A stretch of DNA of 64,000 nt from Ehretia macrophylla (GCA_037974665.1 CM075768.1:65437816-65501815), one strand, 5' to 3'; counted from the stretch's first letter, positions 35,151-47,458 are shown. Numbers and translations are program-made. Notes: generated by a model from the sequence alone, not told the origin.

Positions 35151-35706
35151 GTCATGTTGAGGGCACAATTCCTTTATGTGTTAATGGTTCACAGTCCCAG
35201 CCTAGAGAGATGGCCAATTCAAAAGGCCCAATGGGCTTAACGATAACCCATCTACTTCAACAATGCAGAATCCTAGCAAGACGTGATATCGATGCATTTT
35301 AGGGCCCCTTAATGCCCCGCGAGTAAGGTTGTCGTCCTTTTAACAGCTCACGACGTACGATCTGGGATGAATAAACATAGCCAAAGAAGAAAAGTGGCCT
35401 GAAACTGATAAAAACGTTCGATTTTATGCTCCAAAAAGGTGACAGCGAGCAAGCTCACTACCTCATTCGTAGAGCTGTCGTAGAGCTTTGCAACGGTATG
35501 CGATGCACCGCGTAACTCCTTACGGATCAAAAGTTATGGGCACCGGAGCGACGGAGACCTGGTCACAAGCCCTACGCCCTCGGTTTGCGGCCTAGCCTCC
35601 ACGTGAAGCGAAGTTGTCTTGCCCAAGGTACCGTGGGATTCGATAATAGAAATGTGGTGGATAAAGGATCTTGGCAACCCAAACCAGAGCCAAAATATTG
35701 AAAAAT

Positions 35707-35825
35707 GGGGTGCAACACGAGGACATCCCAGGGGGTCACCCATCCTAGTACTACTCTCGCCCAAGCACGCTTAACTTCGGAGTTCTGATGGGATCCGGTG
35801 CATTAGTGCTGGTATGATCGCACCC
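35707..35825 (-). rRNA. 5S rRNA: 5S rRNA copy 16 (intact type B)
   Basis: The only copy that fits a family consensus at every base; it differs from type A solely by U at 101. Box A (near 50-64), intermediate element (67-72) and Box C (near 80-97) are all intact. The start is preceded by C at -1 and a TATA-like AAATAAAGG. The terminator side is atypical, with T5 and T4 runs in place of the usual T8. It is the best candidate for a transcribed gene in the window. Confidence 0.97.
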
Positions 35826-36383
35826 GTCATGTTGAGGGCAAAATTCCTTTATTTGTTAATGGTTCACAGTCCCAGCCTAGAGAGATGGCCAATTCAAAAG
35901 GCCCAATGGGCTTAACGATAACCCATCTGCTTCAACAATGCAGCATCCTAGCAAGACAAGATATCGACGGGGTGTAGAGCCCTCAAATGTCCCGTGAGTA
36001 AGGTCGTCGTCCTTTTAACAGCTCACAACGTACGATCCGGGATGAAAAAATAGAGCAAAAGAAGAAAAGTGGCCTGAAACTGATGAAAATATTCGATTTT
36101 GGGCTCCAAAAATGGGCACTGCGAGCAAGCTGGCTGCCCCCGTCGTAGAGCTCCCAGAGAGCTTTGCAACGGCATGTTTTGCACTGCGTAACTCCATATG
36201 GATCAAAAGTTATGGGCACCGGAGCGACGGAGACCTGTTCACAAGCCCTACGCCCTCGGTTTGCAGGCCCAGCCTCTGCGTGAAGCGAAGTTGTCTTGGC
36301 CAATGTTCTGTGGGATTCGGTAATAGAAATTTGGTGGAAAAAGTATCTTGCCAACCCTAACCAGGGTAAAAAAAATTGAAAAG

Positions 36384-36502
36384 GGGGTGCAATACGAGGA
36401 CTTCGCAGGGGGTCACCTATCGTAGTACTACTCTCGCCCAAGCACGCTTAACTTCGGAGTTCTGATGGGATTCGGTGCATTAGTGCTGGTATGATCGCAC
36501 CC
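36384..36502 (-). rRNA. 5S rRNA: 5S rRNA copy 17 (type A)
   Basis: Changes at 31, 81, 85, 98 and 110. Confidence 0.94.
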
Positions 36503-37060
36503 GTCATGTTGAGGGCACAATTCCTTTATTTGTTAACTGTTCACAGTCCCAGCCTAGGGAGATGGCCCATTCAAAAGGCCCAATGGGCTTAACGATAACC
36601 CATCCACTTCAACAACGCAGCATCCTCGCAATACGTGAGATTGATGCGTTGTAGGGCCCTCTAATATCCCACGTGTAAGGTTGTCGTCCTTTTAACAGCT
36701 CACGACGTACGATCCGGGACAGAAAAATATAGCAAAAGAACAAAAGTGGCCTAAAACTGATGAAAACGTTCAATTTTGGGCTCCAAAAATTGGCACAGTG
36801 AGCATGCTGGCTGCCCCCATCGTAGATCTCTCAGAGAGCTTTCCAACAGTGTTTTGTACGTCGCGTAACTCCATACGGATCAAAAATTATGGGCACCGGA
36901 GTGACGGACACCTAGTCACAAACCCTACGACCTCGGTTTGCAGGCCCGGCCTCTACGTGAAGCGAAGTTTTCTTGCCCAATGTTCTGTGCGATTCGGTGA
37001 TAGAAATTTGGTGGATAAAGTATCTTGGCAACCCTGCCCAGGGCAAAAAAAATTGAAAAG

Positions 37061-37179
37061 GAGGTGCAACACGAGGACTTCCCACGGGGTCACCCATCCT
37101 AGTACAACTCTCGCCCAAGTACGCTTAACTTCGGAGTTCTGATAGTATCCGGTGCATTAGTGCTGGTATGATCGCACCC
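37061..37179 (-). rRNA. 5S rRNA: 5S rRNA copy 18 (type A)
   Basis: Changes at 34, 36, 60, 74, 95 and 118. Confidence 0.94.
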
Positions 37180-37736
37180 GTCATGTTGAGGGCACAATTC
37201 CTTTATTTGTTAACGGTTCACAGTCCCAACCTAGAGAGATGGGCCATTCAAAAGGCCCAATGGGCATAACGACAATCCATACGCTTCGACAACGCAGCAT
37301 CCTCGTAAGACGTGAAATCGACGCGTTGTAGGGCTGCCTAATGTCCCGCGAGTAAGGTTGTCGTCCTTTTAACAGCTCACGACGTACGATCCTGGATGAA
37401 AAAATAGAGCAAAAGAAGAAAAGTGGCATGAAACTGATGCTAACGTTTGATTTTGGGCTCCAAAAATCGGCAAAGCGAGCAACCTGGCTTCCCCGGGCGG
37501 AGAGCTCTCAGAGAGTTTGGAACGGTATGCTGTACGCCGCGTAACTCCTTACGGATCAAAAGTTATGGGCACCAGAGCGACGGAGACCTAGTCACAAGCC
37601 CTACACCCTCGGTTTACGGGCCCAGCCACTACGTGAAACAAAGTTGTCTTACCCAATGTTCCATGGGATTCGGTAATATAATTTTGGTGGATAAAGTATC
37701 TAGGCAACCCTAACCAGGGCAAAGAAAATTGAAAAG

Positions 37737-37855
37737 GAGGTGCAACACGAGGACTTCCCAGAGGGTCTCCCATCCTAGTACTACTCTCGCCCAAGCATGC
37801 TTAACTTCGGAGTTTTGATGGGATCCGATGCATTAGTGCTGGTATGATCAGACCC
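37737..37855 (-). rRNA. 5S rRNA: 5S rRNA copy 19 (type A)
   Basis: Changes at 5, 6, 28, 41, 58, 88, 94 and 118. Box A and Box C are both altered. Confidence 0.93.
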
Positions 37856-38412
37856 GTTATGTTGTGGGCACAATTCCTTTATGTATTAACGATTCACAGT
37901 ACCCTCCTAGAGAGAGGGCCCATTCAGAAGGCCCAATGGGCTTAACGACAACCCATCTGCTTCAACAATGCAGCATCCTCGCAAGACGTGATATCGACAC
38001 TTTGTAGGGCAGTCTAATGTCCTACGAGTAAGGTTGTCGTCCTTTTAACAGCAAACGACGTACGATCCGTGATGAAAAAATAGAGCAAAAGAAGAAAAGT
38101 GGCATTAAAATGATAAAAACGTTCGATTTTGGGCTCCAAAAAGGGCACAGCGAGCAAGCTAGCTGCCCCTGTCGTAGAGCTTTCAGAGAGCTTTGCAACG
38201 GTATGCTGCGCACTGCGTAACTCCATACGAATCAAAAGTTATGGGCACCGGAGCGACGGAGACCTAGTCACAAGCCCTACGCCCTCGGTTTGTGGGCCCA
38301 GCCTCTACGTGAAGCGAAGTTGTCTTGCCCATTGTTCTATGGGATTCGGCAATAAAAATTTGGCGGATAAAGTATCTTAGCAACCTTAACCTGGGCAAAA
38401 AAAATTTAAAAT

Positions 38413-38531
38413 GGGGTGCAACACGAGGACTTCCCAGGGGGTCACCCATCCTAGTACTACTATCGCCCAAGCACGCTTTACTTCGGAGTTCTGATGGGAT
38501 CCGGTGCATTAGTGCTGGTATGATCGAACCC
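38413..38531 (-). rRNA. 5S rRNA: 5S rRNA copy 20 (type A, well kept)
   Basis: Only 5, 53 and 70 differ. However, 53 is in Box A and 70 in the intermediate element. Confidence 0.95.
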
Positions 38532-39086
38532 GTCATGTTGGGGCACAATTCCTTTATTTGTTAACGGTTCACAGTCCCATCCTAGAGAGATGGCCCATTC
38601 AAAAGGCCCAATGGGCTTAACGACAACCTATCCGCTTCAACAACGTAGCATCTTCGCAATACGTGATATCGACGTCTTGTAGACCCCTCTAATGTCCTGC
38701 TAGTAAGGTTGTCGTCCTTTTAACAGCTCACGACGTACGATCTGGGACGAAAAAACGGAGCAAAAGAAGAAAAGTGGCCTAAAACTAATGAAAACGTTTG
38801 ATTTTGGGCTCCAAAAGGGCACAACGAGCAACCTCATTGCCCCTTTCGTAGAGATGTCAGAGAGCTTTGCAACGGTATGCTGTGTGCTGCGTATCTCCTT
38901 AGGGATCAAAAGTTATGGGCACCGGAGCGACGGAGAACTGGTCACAAGCCTTACGCCCTCGGTTTTCGGGTCCAGCCTCCACGTGAAGCGAAGTAGTCTT
39001 GGCCAAGGTGCCGAGGGATTCCATAATTGAAATGTGGTGGATAAAGTATCTTGGCAACGCAAACCGGAGCAAAAAAATTGAAAAGG

Positions 39087-39205
39087 GGGATGCAACACGA
39101 GGACATCCCAGGGGGTCACCCATCCTAGTACTACTCTCGCCCAAGCACGCTTAACTTCGGAGTTCTGATGGGATCCGGTGCATTAGTGCTTGTTTGATCA
39201 CACCC
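39087..39205 (-). rRNA. 5S rRNA: 5S rRNA copy 21 (type B)
   Basis: Changes at 6, 12, 15, 101 and 116, with an intact internal promoter. A truncated unit lies upstream of it. Confidence 0.95.
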
Positions 39206-40056
39206 GTCATGTTGAGGGAACAATTCCTTTATATGTTAACGGTTGACAGCCCCAGCCTAGAGAGATGGCCATTTCAAAAGGCCCAATGGGCTTAACGGTA
39301 ATCCATCTACTTCAACAACGTAGCATCCTAGCAAGACGTGACATCGATGAGTTGTAGGGCCCCCTAATGTCCCGCGAGTAAGGTTGTCATCCTTTTACCA
39401 ACTCACGACGTACGATCAGGGATGAAAAACAGAGCAAAAGAAGAAAAGTGGCCTGAAACTGATGAAAACTTTCGATTTTGAGCTCAAAAAATGGGCACAG
39501 CGAGCAAGCTGGCAAAATTCCTTTATTTGTTAACCGTTCACAGTCCCATTCTAGAGAGATGGCCCATTCAAAAGGCCCACTGGGCTTGACGACAACCCTT
39601 CCACTTCAACAACGTAGCATCCTGGCAAGACGTGATATCGACGAATTGTAAAGCCCTCTAATGTCCCGCGAGTAAGGTTGTCATCCTTTTAACAGCTCAT
39701 GACGTACGATCTGGGATGAAAAAACAGAGCAAAAAAGAAAAGTGGCCTGACACTGATGAAAACGTTCAATTTTGAGCTCCAAAAATGGGCACAGCGAGAA
39801 AGCTGGCAGCCCCCGTCGTAGAGCTCTCAAAGAGCTTTGCAACGGTATGCTGTGTGCCGCGTAACTCCATACGGATCAAAACTTATGGGCATCGGAGCGA
39901 TGGAGACCTGGTCACAAGCCCTACGTCCTCGGTTTGCAGGCCCAGCCTCTATGTGAAGCGAAGTTGTCTTGCATAATGATCTGTGATATTCAGTAATAGA
40001 AATTTGGTGGATAAAGTATCTTGGCAACCCTAACCAGGGCAAAAAAAATTGAAAAG
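39206..40056 (-). other. Long spacer with a second truncated 5S unit
   Basis: The spacer runs to GCAAGCTGGC, then joins AAAATTCCTTTATTTG of the next unit's promoter region at about 39511-39514. About 384 bp is lost, including the gene. GGCA is shared by both parental ends. The breakpoints differ from those at 34506, so this is an independent event. Confidence 0.9.
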
Positions 40057-40175
40057 GGGGTGCAACACGAGGACTTCCCACGGGGTCACCAATCCTAGTA
40101 CATCTCTCGCCCAAGCACGCTAAACTTCGGAGTTCTGATAGGATCCGGTGCATTAGTGCTGGTATAATCACACCC
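40057..40175 (-). rRNA. 5S rRNA: 5S rRNA copy 22 (type A)
   Basis: Changes at 6, 10, 36, 54, 73, 74, 85 and 95. Box A (54) and Box C (85) are affected. Confidence 0.93.
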
Positions 40176-40733
40176 GTCATGTTAAGGGCACAATTCCTTT
40201 ATTTGTTAACGGTTCACAGTCCCAGCCTAGAGAGATGGCCCATTCAATAGGCCTAATGGGCTTAACGACAACCTATTCGCTTCAACAACGCAGCTTCCTC
40301 ACAAGACGTGACATCAACGCATTGTAGAGCCCTCTAATGTCCCGTGAGTAAGGTTGTCGTCCTTTTAACGGCTCATGACGTACGATCCGGGATGAAAAAA
40401 TAGAGCAAAAGAAGAAAAGTGGCATGAAACTGATGAAAATGTTTGATTTTGGGCTCCAAAAATGGGCACAGCGAGTAAGCAGGCTAGCCCCATCGTAGAG
40501 CTCTCAGAGAGCTTTGCAACGGTATGCTGTGCGGCGCGTAACTCCTTACGGATCAAAAGTTATGGGCACCGGAGGGACGGAGACCTGGTCACAAGCCTTA
40601 CGCCCTCGGTTTGCGGGCCCAACCTCTACGTGAAGTGAAGCTGTCTTGCCCAATGTTCCGTGGGATTCGGTAATAGAAATTTGGTTGATAAAGTATCTTG
40701 GCAACCCTAATCAGGGCAAAAAAAATTGAAAAT

Positions 40734-40852
40734 GGGGTGCAACACGAGGACTTCCCAGGGGGTCACCCATCCTAGTACTACTCTCACCCAAGAATGCTTA
40801 ACTTCGGAGTTCTGATGGGATCTAGTGCATCAGTGCTGGTATGATCACACCC
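40734..40852 (-). rRNA. 5S rRNA: 5S rRNA copy 23 (type A)
   Basis: Changes at 6, 22, 29, 30, 58, 60 and 67, mostly transitions at CpG. Two lie in Box A. Confidence 0.93.
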
Positions 40853-41409
40853 GTCATGTTGAGGGCATAATTCCTTTATGTGTTAACGGTTGACAGTCCC
40901 ATCCTAGAGAGATGGCCCATTCAAATGGCCCAATGGGCTTAACGACAACCCATCCGCTTCAACAACGCAGTATCCTCGCAAGAGGTGAGATCGACGCATT
41001 GTAGGGCCCTCTAATGTCCCGCGAGTAAGGTTGTCGTCCTTTTAACAGCTGACGGCGTACGATCTGGGATGAAAAAACAGAGCAAAAGAAGAAAAGTGGC
41101 ATGAAACTGATGAAAATGTTCAATTTTGGGCTCCAAAAGGGGCACAGTGAGCAAGCTAGGTGCCCCTATTGTAGAGCTCTCAGAGGGCTTTGCAACGGTA
41201 TGCTGTGCGCCGTGTAACTCTATACGGATCAAAAGTTATGGGCACCGGAACGACGGAGACCTGGTCACAACCCCTACGCCCTCGATTTGTGGGCCCAGCC
41301 TCTACGTGAACCGAAGTTGTCTTGCCCAATGTTTCGTGGGATTTGGTAAAATAAATTTGGTGGATAAAGTATTATGGCAACCCTAACCAGTGCAAAAAAA
41401 ATTGAAAAG

Positions 41410-41528
41410 AGGGTGCAGCACGAGGACTTCCCAGGCGGTCACGCATCCTAGTACTATTCTCGCCCAAGCACCCTTAACTTCAGAGTTCTGATGGGATCCG
41501 GTGCATTAGTGCTGGTATGATCGCACCC
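41410..41528 (-). rRNA. 5S rRNA: 5S rRNA copy 24 (type A)
   Basis: Changes at 47, 57, 72, 86, 93, 111 and 119. It shares 111 and 119 with copy 5. Confidence 0.93.
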
Positions 41529-42077
41529 GTCATGTTAAGGTACAATTCCTTTATTTGTTAACGATTCACAGTCCCATCCGACAGAGATGGCCCATTTAAA
41601 AGTCCCAATGGGCTTAACGACAACCCATCCGCTTTAACAACGTTGCATCCTCGTATGACGTGATATTGACGCGTTGTAGGGCCCTCTCATGTCCCACGAG
41701 TAAAGTTGTCATCCTTTTAACAACTCACGAAGTACGATTCGGGATGAAAAAACCGATCAAAAGAAGAAATGTGGCTTGAAATTGATGCAAACTTTAGATT
41801 TTGGGCTCCAAAAAGGGCACAGCTCGCTACCCCATTCATAGAGATGTCGGAGAGCTTTGCAACGGTATGTTGTGCGACGCGTAACTCCTTACGGATCAAA
41901 TGTTATGGACACCGGAGCGACGGAGACCTGGTCACAAGCCTAACGCCCTTTGGTTTTTGGGCCCAGCCTCTACGTGAAGCGAAGTTGTCTTGTCCAATGT
42001 TCCATGGGATTCGATAATAGAAATGTGGTGGATAAAGTATCTTGGGAACCCTAAACAGGGCTAAAACAATTGAAAAT

Positions 42078-42196
42078 GGGGTTCAACACGAGGACTTCCC
42101 AGGGGGTCACCCATCCTAGAACTACTCTCGCCCAAGCACGCTTGACTTTGGAGTTCTGATGGGATCCGGTGCATTAGTGCTGGTATGATCGTACCC
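42078..42196 (-). rRNA. 5S rRNA: 5S rRNA copy 25 (type A)
   Basis: Changes at 5, 48, 53, 77 and 114. Confidence 0.94.
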
Positions 42197-42753
42197 GTCA
42201 TGTTGAGGGCACAATTCCTTTATTTCTTAATGGTTAACAGTCCCATCCTTGAGAGATGGCCCATTCAAAAGGCCCAATGGGCTTAACGACAGCCCATCCG
42301 CTTCAACAACGTAGCATCCTCGAAAGATGTGATATCGAAGCATTGTAGGGCCCCCTAATGTCCCGCGAGTAAGGTTGTCGTCCTTTTAAAATTCACGATG
42401 TACGATCCGGGACGAAAAAACAGAGCAAGAGAAGAAAAGTGTCCTGAAACTGAAGAAAATGTTCAATTTTGGGCTCAAAAAATAGGCACATCGAGCAAGC
42501 TGGCCACCCCCGTCGTAGAGCTCTCAGAGTGCTTCACACCGGTATGTTGTGCGCCGCGTAACTCCTTACAAATCAAAAGTTATGGGCACCGGAGCAACGA
42601 AGACTTGGTCACAAACCCTACGCCCTCGGTTTACGGGCCCATCCTCAACGTGAAGCGAAGTTGTCTTGCCCAATGTTGCGTGGGATTCGGTAATAGAAAT
42701 TTGGTGGATAAAGTATCTTGGCAACCTAAACCAGGGCCAAAAAAATTGAAAAG

Positions 42754-42872
42754 GTTGTGCAACACGAAGACTTCGCAGGGGGTCACCCATCCTAGTACTA
42801 CTCTCGCCCAAGCACGCTTAACTTCGGAGTTCTGATGGGATTCGGTGCATTAGTGCTGGTATGATCGCACCC
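42754..42872 (-). rRNA. 5S rRNA: 5S rRNA copy 26 (type A)
   Basis: Changes at 31, 98, 105, 117 and 118. It shares 31 and 98 with copy 17. Confidence 0.94.
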
Positions 42873-43430
42873 GTCATGTTGAGGGCACAATTCCTTTATT
42901 TGTTAACTGTTCACAGTTGCATCCTAGAGAGATGGCCCATTCAAAAGGCCCAATGGGCTTAACGACAACCCATCCGCTTCAACAACGCAGCATCCTCGCA
43001 AGACGAGATATCGATGCGTTGTAGGGCCCTCTAATGTCTCGCGAGTAAGGTTGTCATCCTTTTAACAGCTCACGACGTACGATCCGGGACGAAGAAACAG
43101 AGCAAAAGATGAAAAGTTGCCTGAAACTGATGAATACATTCGATTTTGGAATCCAAAAACAGGCACAGGAAGCAGGCTAGCTGCCCCAGTCGTAGAGCTC
43201 TCAGGGAGCTTTACAACGGTATGCTGTGCGCCATGCAACGCCTTGCGGATCAAAAGTTACGGGCACCAGAGCGATGGAGACCTGGTAACAAGCCCTACGC
43301 CCACGGTTTACGGGCCCAGCCTCTACGTGAAGTGAAGTTGTCTTACCCAATGTTCCGTGGGATTTGATAATAGAAATTTGGTTGATAAAGTATCATGGCA
43401 ACCCTAACCTAGGCAAAAAAAATTGAAAAG

Positions 43431-43550
43431 GGGGTTCAACACGTGGACATTCCCAAGGGGTCACCCACCTTAGTACTACTCTTGACCAAGCACGCTTAAC
43501 TACAGAGTTCTGATGGGATCCGATGCATTTGTGCTAGTATGATCGCACCC
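43431..43550 (-). pseudogene. 5S rRNA: 5S rRNA copy 27, 120 nt, heavily mutated
   Basis: One extra base near position 100 plus about a dozen substitutions (15, 21, 28, 47, 49, 66, 68, 81, 83, 95, 106, 114). It is among the most decayed copies and probably a pseudogene. Confidence 0.85.
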
Positions 43551-43970
43551 GTCATGTTAAGGGCACAATTCCTTTATTTGTTAACGGTTCACAGTCCCAG
43601 CCTAGAGAGATGGCCCATTCAAAAGGCCCAATGGGCTTAACGACAACCCATCTGCTTCAACAACGCAGCATCCTCGCAAGACGTGATATCGATGCATTGT
43701 AGGGCCCTCTATTGTCCCGCGAGTAAGGTTGCCATCCTTTTAACAGCTCACGATGTATGACCCGGGACAAAAAAATAGAGCAAATAAGAAAATTGGCCTA
43801 AAACTGATAAAAATATTCAATTTTGGGCTCCAAAAATAGGGACAATGAGCAAGCTGGCTGCCCCCGTCGTAGAGCTCTCAGTGAGCATTGCAACGGCATG
43901 ATGTGCGCCACGTAACTCCTTACAGATCAAAAGTTATGGGCACCGGAGCGACGGAGACCTAGTCACAAGC

Positions 43971-44010
43971 GGCGCCCAATACGCACACCATCGTGTGGCA
44001 AGGGGGCACC
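43971..44010. other. 40 bp filler replacing spacer sequence
   Basis: Between TAGTCACAAGC and ATGTTCCGTGGG the usual ~57 bp of spacer is replaced by 40 bp with no resemblance to any other unit (starts GGCGCCCAATACG). It looks like non-templated or ectopic filler from end-joining repair. Confidence 0.8.
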
Positions 44011-44091
44011 ATGTTCCGTGGGATTCGGTAATAGAAATTTGGTGGATAAAGTATCTTGGCAACCTTAACCAGGGCAAAAAAAATTGAAAAG

Positions 44092-44210
44092 TGGGTGAAA
44101 CACGAGGACTTCCCAGGGGGTCACCCATCCTAGTACTACTCTCTCCCAAGCACGCTAAACTTCAGAGTTCTAATGGGATCCAGTTCATTAGTGCTGGTAT
44201 GATCGTACCC
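44092..44210 (-). rRNA. 5S rRNA: 5S rRNA copy 28 (type A, degraded)
   Basis: Nine changes (5, 26, 29, 39, 47, 54, 67, 113, 119). Confidence 0.92.
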
Positions 44211-44768
44211 GTCATGTTTAGCGCACAATTCCTTTATTTGTTAACGGTTCACAGTCCCATCCTAGAGAGATGGCCCATTCAAAAGGCCCAATGGGCTTAA
44301 CGACAACCCATATGCTTTAACAACGCAACATCTTCGCAAGACGTGATATCGACGCGCTGTAGGGCCCTCTAATGTCCCGCGAGTAAGGTTGTCGTCCTTT
44401 TAATAGCCCACGACGTACGATCCGGGATGAAAAAATAGAGCAAAAGAAGAAAAGTGGCCAGAAACTGATGACAACGTTCGATTTTGGGCTCCAAAAAGGG
44501 CATAGCGAGCAAGCTCGCTACCCCCTTCGTAGAGCTGTCGGAGAGCTTTGCAACGGTAGGCTGTGCGCCGCGTAACTCCTTACGGATCAAATGTTATGGG
44601 CACCGGAGCTACGGAGACCTGGTCAGAAGCCCTACGCCCTCGGTTTGCAGGCCCAGCCTCCACGTGAAGCGAAGTTGTCTTGCCCAAGGTGCCGTGGGAT
44701 TCGATAATAGAAATGTGGTAGATAAAGTATCTTGGAAACCCAAACCGGAGCAAAAAAAATTGAATAGA

Positions 44769-44887
44769 GGGGTGCAACACGAGGACATCCCAAGGGGTCA
44801 CCCATCTTAGTACTACTCTCGCCCAAGCACGCTTAACTTGGGAGTTCTGATGGGATCCGGTTCATTAGTGCTGGTATGATCACATCC
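44769..44887 (-). pseudogene. 5S rRNA: 5S rRNA copy 29 with chimeric upstream region (type B)
   Basis: Length is normal, with changes at 3, 6, 26, 48, 81, 95 and 101. The sequence directly upstream is not promoter. A piece of another 5S gene's 3' half (CATCCCAAGGGGTCACCC, 44882-44905) is fused to CTTTATGTG, removing the C at -1 and the GC element. Initiation is therefore likely impaired. Copy 31 has the same join. Confidence 0.88.
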
Positions 44888-45439
44888 CAAGGGGTCACCC
44901 ATCCTTTATGTGTTAACGGTTCACAGTCCCAACCTAGAGGGATGGCAATTTCAAAAGGCCCAATGGGCTTAACGACAACCCATCCACTTCAACAGCGCAA
45001 CATCCTCGTAAGACGTGATATCGACACATTGTAAGGCCCTCTAATGTCTCACGAGTAAGGTTGTCATCCTTTTAACAGCTCACGACGTACGATCTAGGAT
45101 GAAAAATTTAAGCATAAGAAGAAAAGTGGCCTGAAACTAATGAAAACGTTCGATTTTGGGCTCCAAAAAGTGCACGGTGAGCAAGCAGGCTGCCCCTGTC
45201 GTAGAGCTCTCAAAAAGCTTTGCAACGGTATGTTGTGCGCCGCGTAACACCTTATGGATCAAAATTTATAGGCACCAGAGTGATGGAGACCTGGTCACAA
45301 GTCATACGCCCTCGGTTTGCGGGCCCAGCCTCTATGGGAAGCGAAGTTGTCTTGCCCAATGTTCCGTGTGATTTGGTAATAGAAATTTGGTGGATAAAGT
45401 ACCTTGGCAACCTTAACCAGGGCAAAAAAAATTGAAAAG

Positions 45440-45558
45440 ATGGTGCAACACAAGGACTTCCCACGGGGTCACCCATCCTAGTACTACTCTCGCCCAAGCA
45501 CGCTTAACTTTGGAGTTCTGATGGGATCCGGTGCATTAGTGCTGGTATGATCGCACCC
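45440..45558 (-). rRNA. 5S rRNA: 5S rRNA copy 30 (type A)
   Basis: Changes at 48, 95, 107, 118 and 119. It is a normal unit lying between the two chimeric ones. Confidence 0.94.
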
Positions 45559-46116
45559 ATCATGTTAAGGGCACAATTCCTTTATTTGTTAACGGTTCAC
45601 AGTCCCATCCTAGAGAGATGGCCTATTCAAAAGGCCCAATGAGCTTAACGACAACCCATCCACTTCAACAACGTAGCATCCGCGCAAGACATGATATCGA
45701 CGGGTTGTAGGGCTCTCTAATGTCCAGAGAGTAAGATTTTCGTCCTTTTAACAGCTTACGACGTACGATCCGGGACGGAAAAATAGAGCAGATGAAGAAA
45801 AGTGTCCTGAAACTGATGAAAACATTCAATTTTGGCTCCAAAAATGGACACAGTGAGCCTACTAGCTGCCTCTGTCGTAGAGATCTCAGAGAGCTTTGCA
45901 ACGATATGCTGTGCGCCGCGTAACTCATTACGGTCCAAAAGTTATGAGCACCGGAGCGACGGACACCTGGTCACAAGCCCTACACCCACGGTTTGCGGGC
46001 CCAGCCTCCACGTGAAGTGAAGTTGTCTTGCCCAAGGTGCCGTGGGATTTGATAATAGAAATATGGTGGATAAAGTATCTTGGCAACCCTAACCGGAGCA
46101 AAAAAAATTGAAAAGG

Positions 46117-46235
46117 GGGGTGCAACACGAGGACTTCCCAAGGGGTCACCCATCCTAGTACTGCTCTCGCCCAAGCACACTTAACTTGGGAGTTCTAATA
46201 GGATCCGGTTCATTAGTGCTGGTATAATCACATCC
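46117..46235 (-). pseudogene. 5S rRNA: 5S rRNA copy 31 with chimeric upstream region
   Basis: Ten changes (3, 6, 10, 26, 36, 39, 48, 57, 73, 95). The upstream region again contains GGGGTCACCCATCC fused to TTTATGTGTTAACGG (46239-46265), so the join is shared by descent with copy 29. Changes at 3, 6, 26 and 48 are also shared. B-type spacer with A-type base at 101. Confidence 0.87.
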
Positions 46236-46781
46236 GAAGGGGTCACCCATCCTTTATGTGTTAACGGTTCACATCCCAGCCTAGAGGGATGGCAATTTCA
46301 AATGGCCCAATGGGCTTAACGATAACTCATCTGCTTCAACAACGTAGCAACCTAGCAAGACGTGATATCGACACGTTGTAGGGACCTCTAATGTCCCGTG
46401 AACAAGTTTGTCGTCCTTTTAACAACTCATGACATACGATCCAGGACGAGAAAACAAAGCAGAAGAAGAAAAGTGGCCTGAAACTGACGAAAATGTTCGA
46501 TTTTGGGCTCCAAAAATTGGCAAAGCGAGCAAGCTGGCTGCCCTTGTCATTCAGAGAGCTTTGCAACGATATGTTGTGCACCGCGTAACTCCTTACGGAT
46601 CAAAACTTATGGGCACCGAACCGACGGAGATCTAGTCACAAGCCATACGCCCTTGGTTTGCAGGCCCAGCCTCTACTTGAAGCGAAGTTGCCTTTCCTAA
46701 TGTTCCACGGGATTCGGTAATAGAAATTTCGTGGATAAAGTATCTTGGCAACCTTAACCAGGGTAAAAAAAAATTGAAAAG

Positions 46782-46900
46782 GGGGTGGAAAACGAGGACT
46801 TCCAAGGGGGTCACCCATCCAAGTACTACTCTCGCGCAAGCACGCTTAACTTCGGAGTTCTGATGAGATCCAGTAAATTTGAGCTGGTATGATCGCACCC
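46782..46900 (-). rRNA. 5S rRNA: 5S rRNA copy 32 (type A, degraded)
   Basis: Eleven changes (19, 21, 25, 26, 29, 35, 65, 80, 97, 110, 113). It shares 25, 26, 65, 80 and 110 with copy 39. Confidence 0.91.
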
Positions 46901-47458
46901 GTCATGTTGAGGGCACAATTCCTTTATTCGTTAATGTTTCACAGTCCCATCCTAGAGAGATGGCCCATTCAAAAGGCCCAATGGACTTAACGACAGCCCA
47001 TCTGCTTCAACAACGCAGCATCCTTGCAAGACTTGATATCGACGCGTTGTAGGGCCCCCTAATGTCCCGCGAGTAAGGTTGTCGTCCTTTTAACAGCTCA
47101 CGACGTACTATCCGGGACGAAAAAACAGAGCAAAAGAAGAAAAGTGGCTTGAAATTAATGAAAACGTTCGATTATGGGCTCCAAAAAGGGAACAGCGAGC
47201 AAGCTCGCTATCCCCTTCGCAGAGCTGTCAGAGAGCTTTCCAACGGTATGCTATGCGCCGCGTAACTCCTTACAGATCAAATGTTATGGGCACCAGAGCG
47301 ACGGAGACCTGGTCACAAGCCCTACGCTCTTGGTTTGCGCGCCCAGCCTCTACGTGAAGCAAAGTTGTCTTGCCAAAGGTTCCGTGGGATTCGGTAATAG
47401 AAATGTGGTGGATATAGTATCTTGGCGACCCAAACCAGAGCAAAAAAAATTCAAAAGG

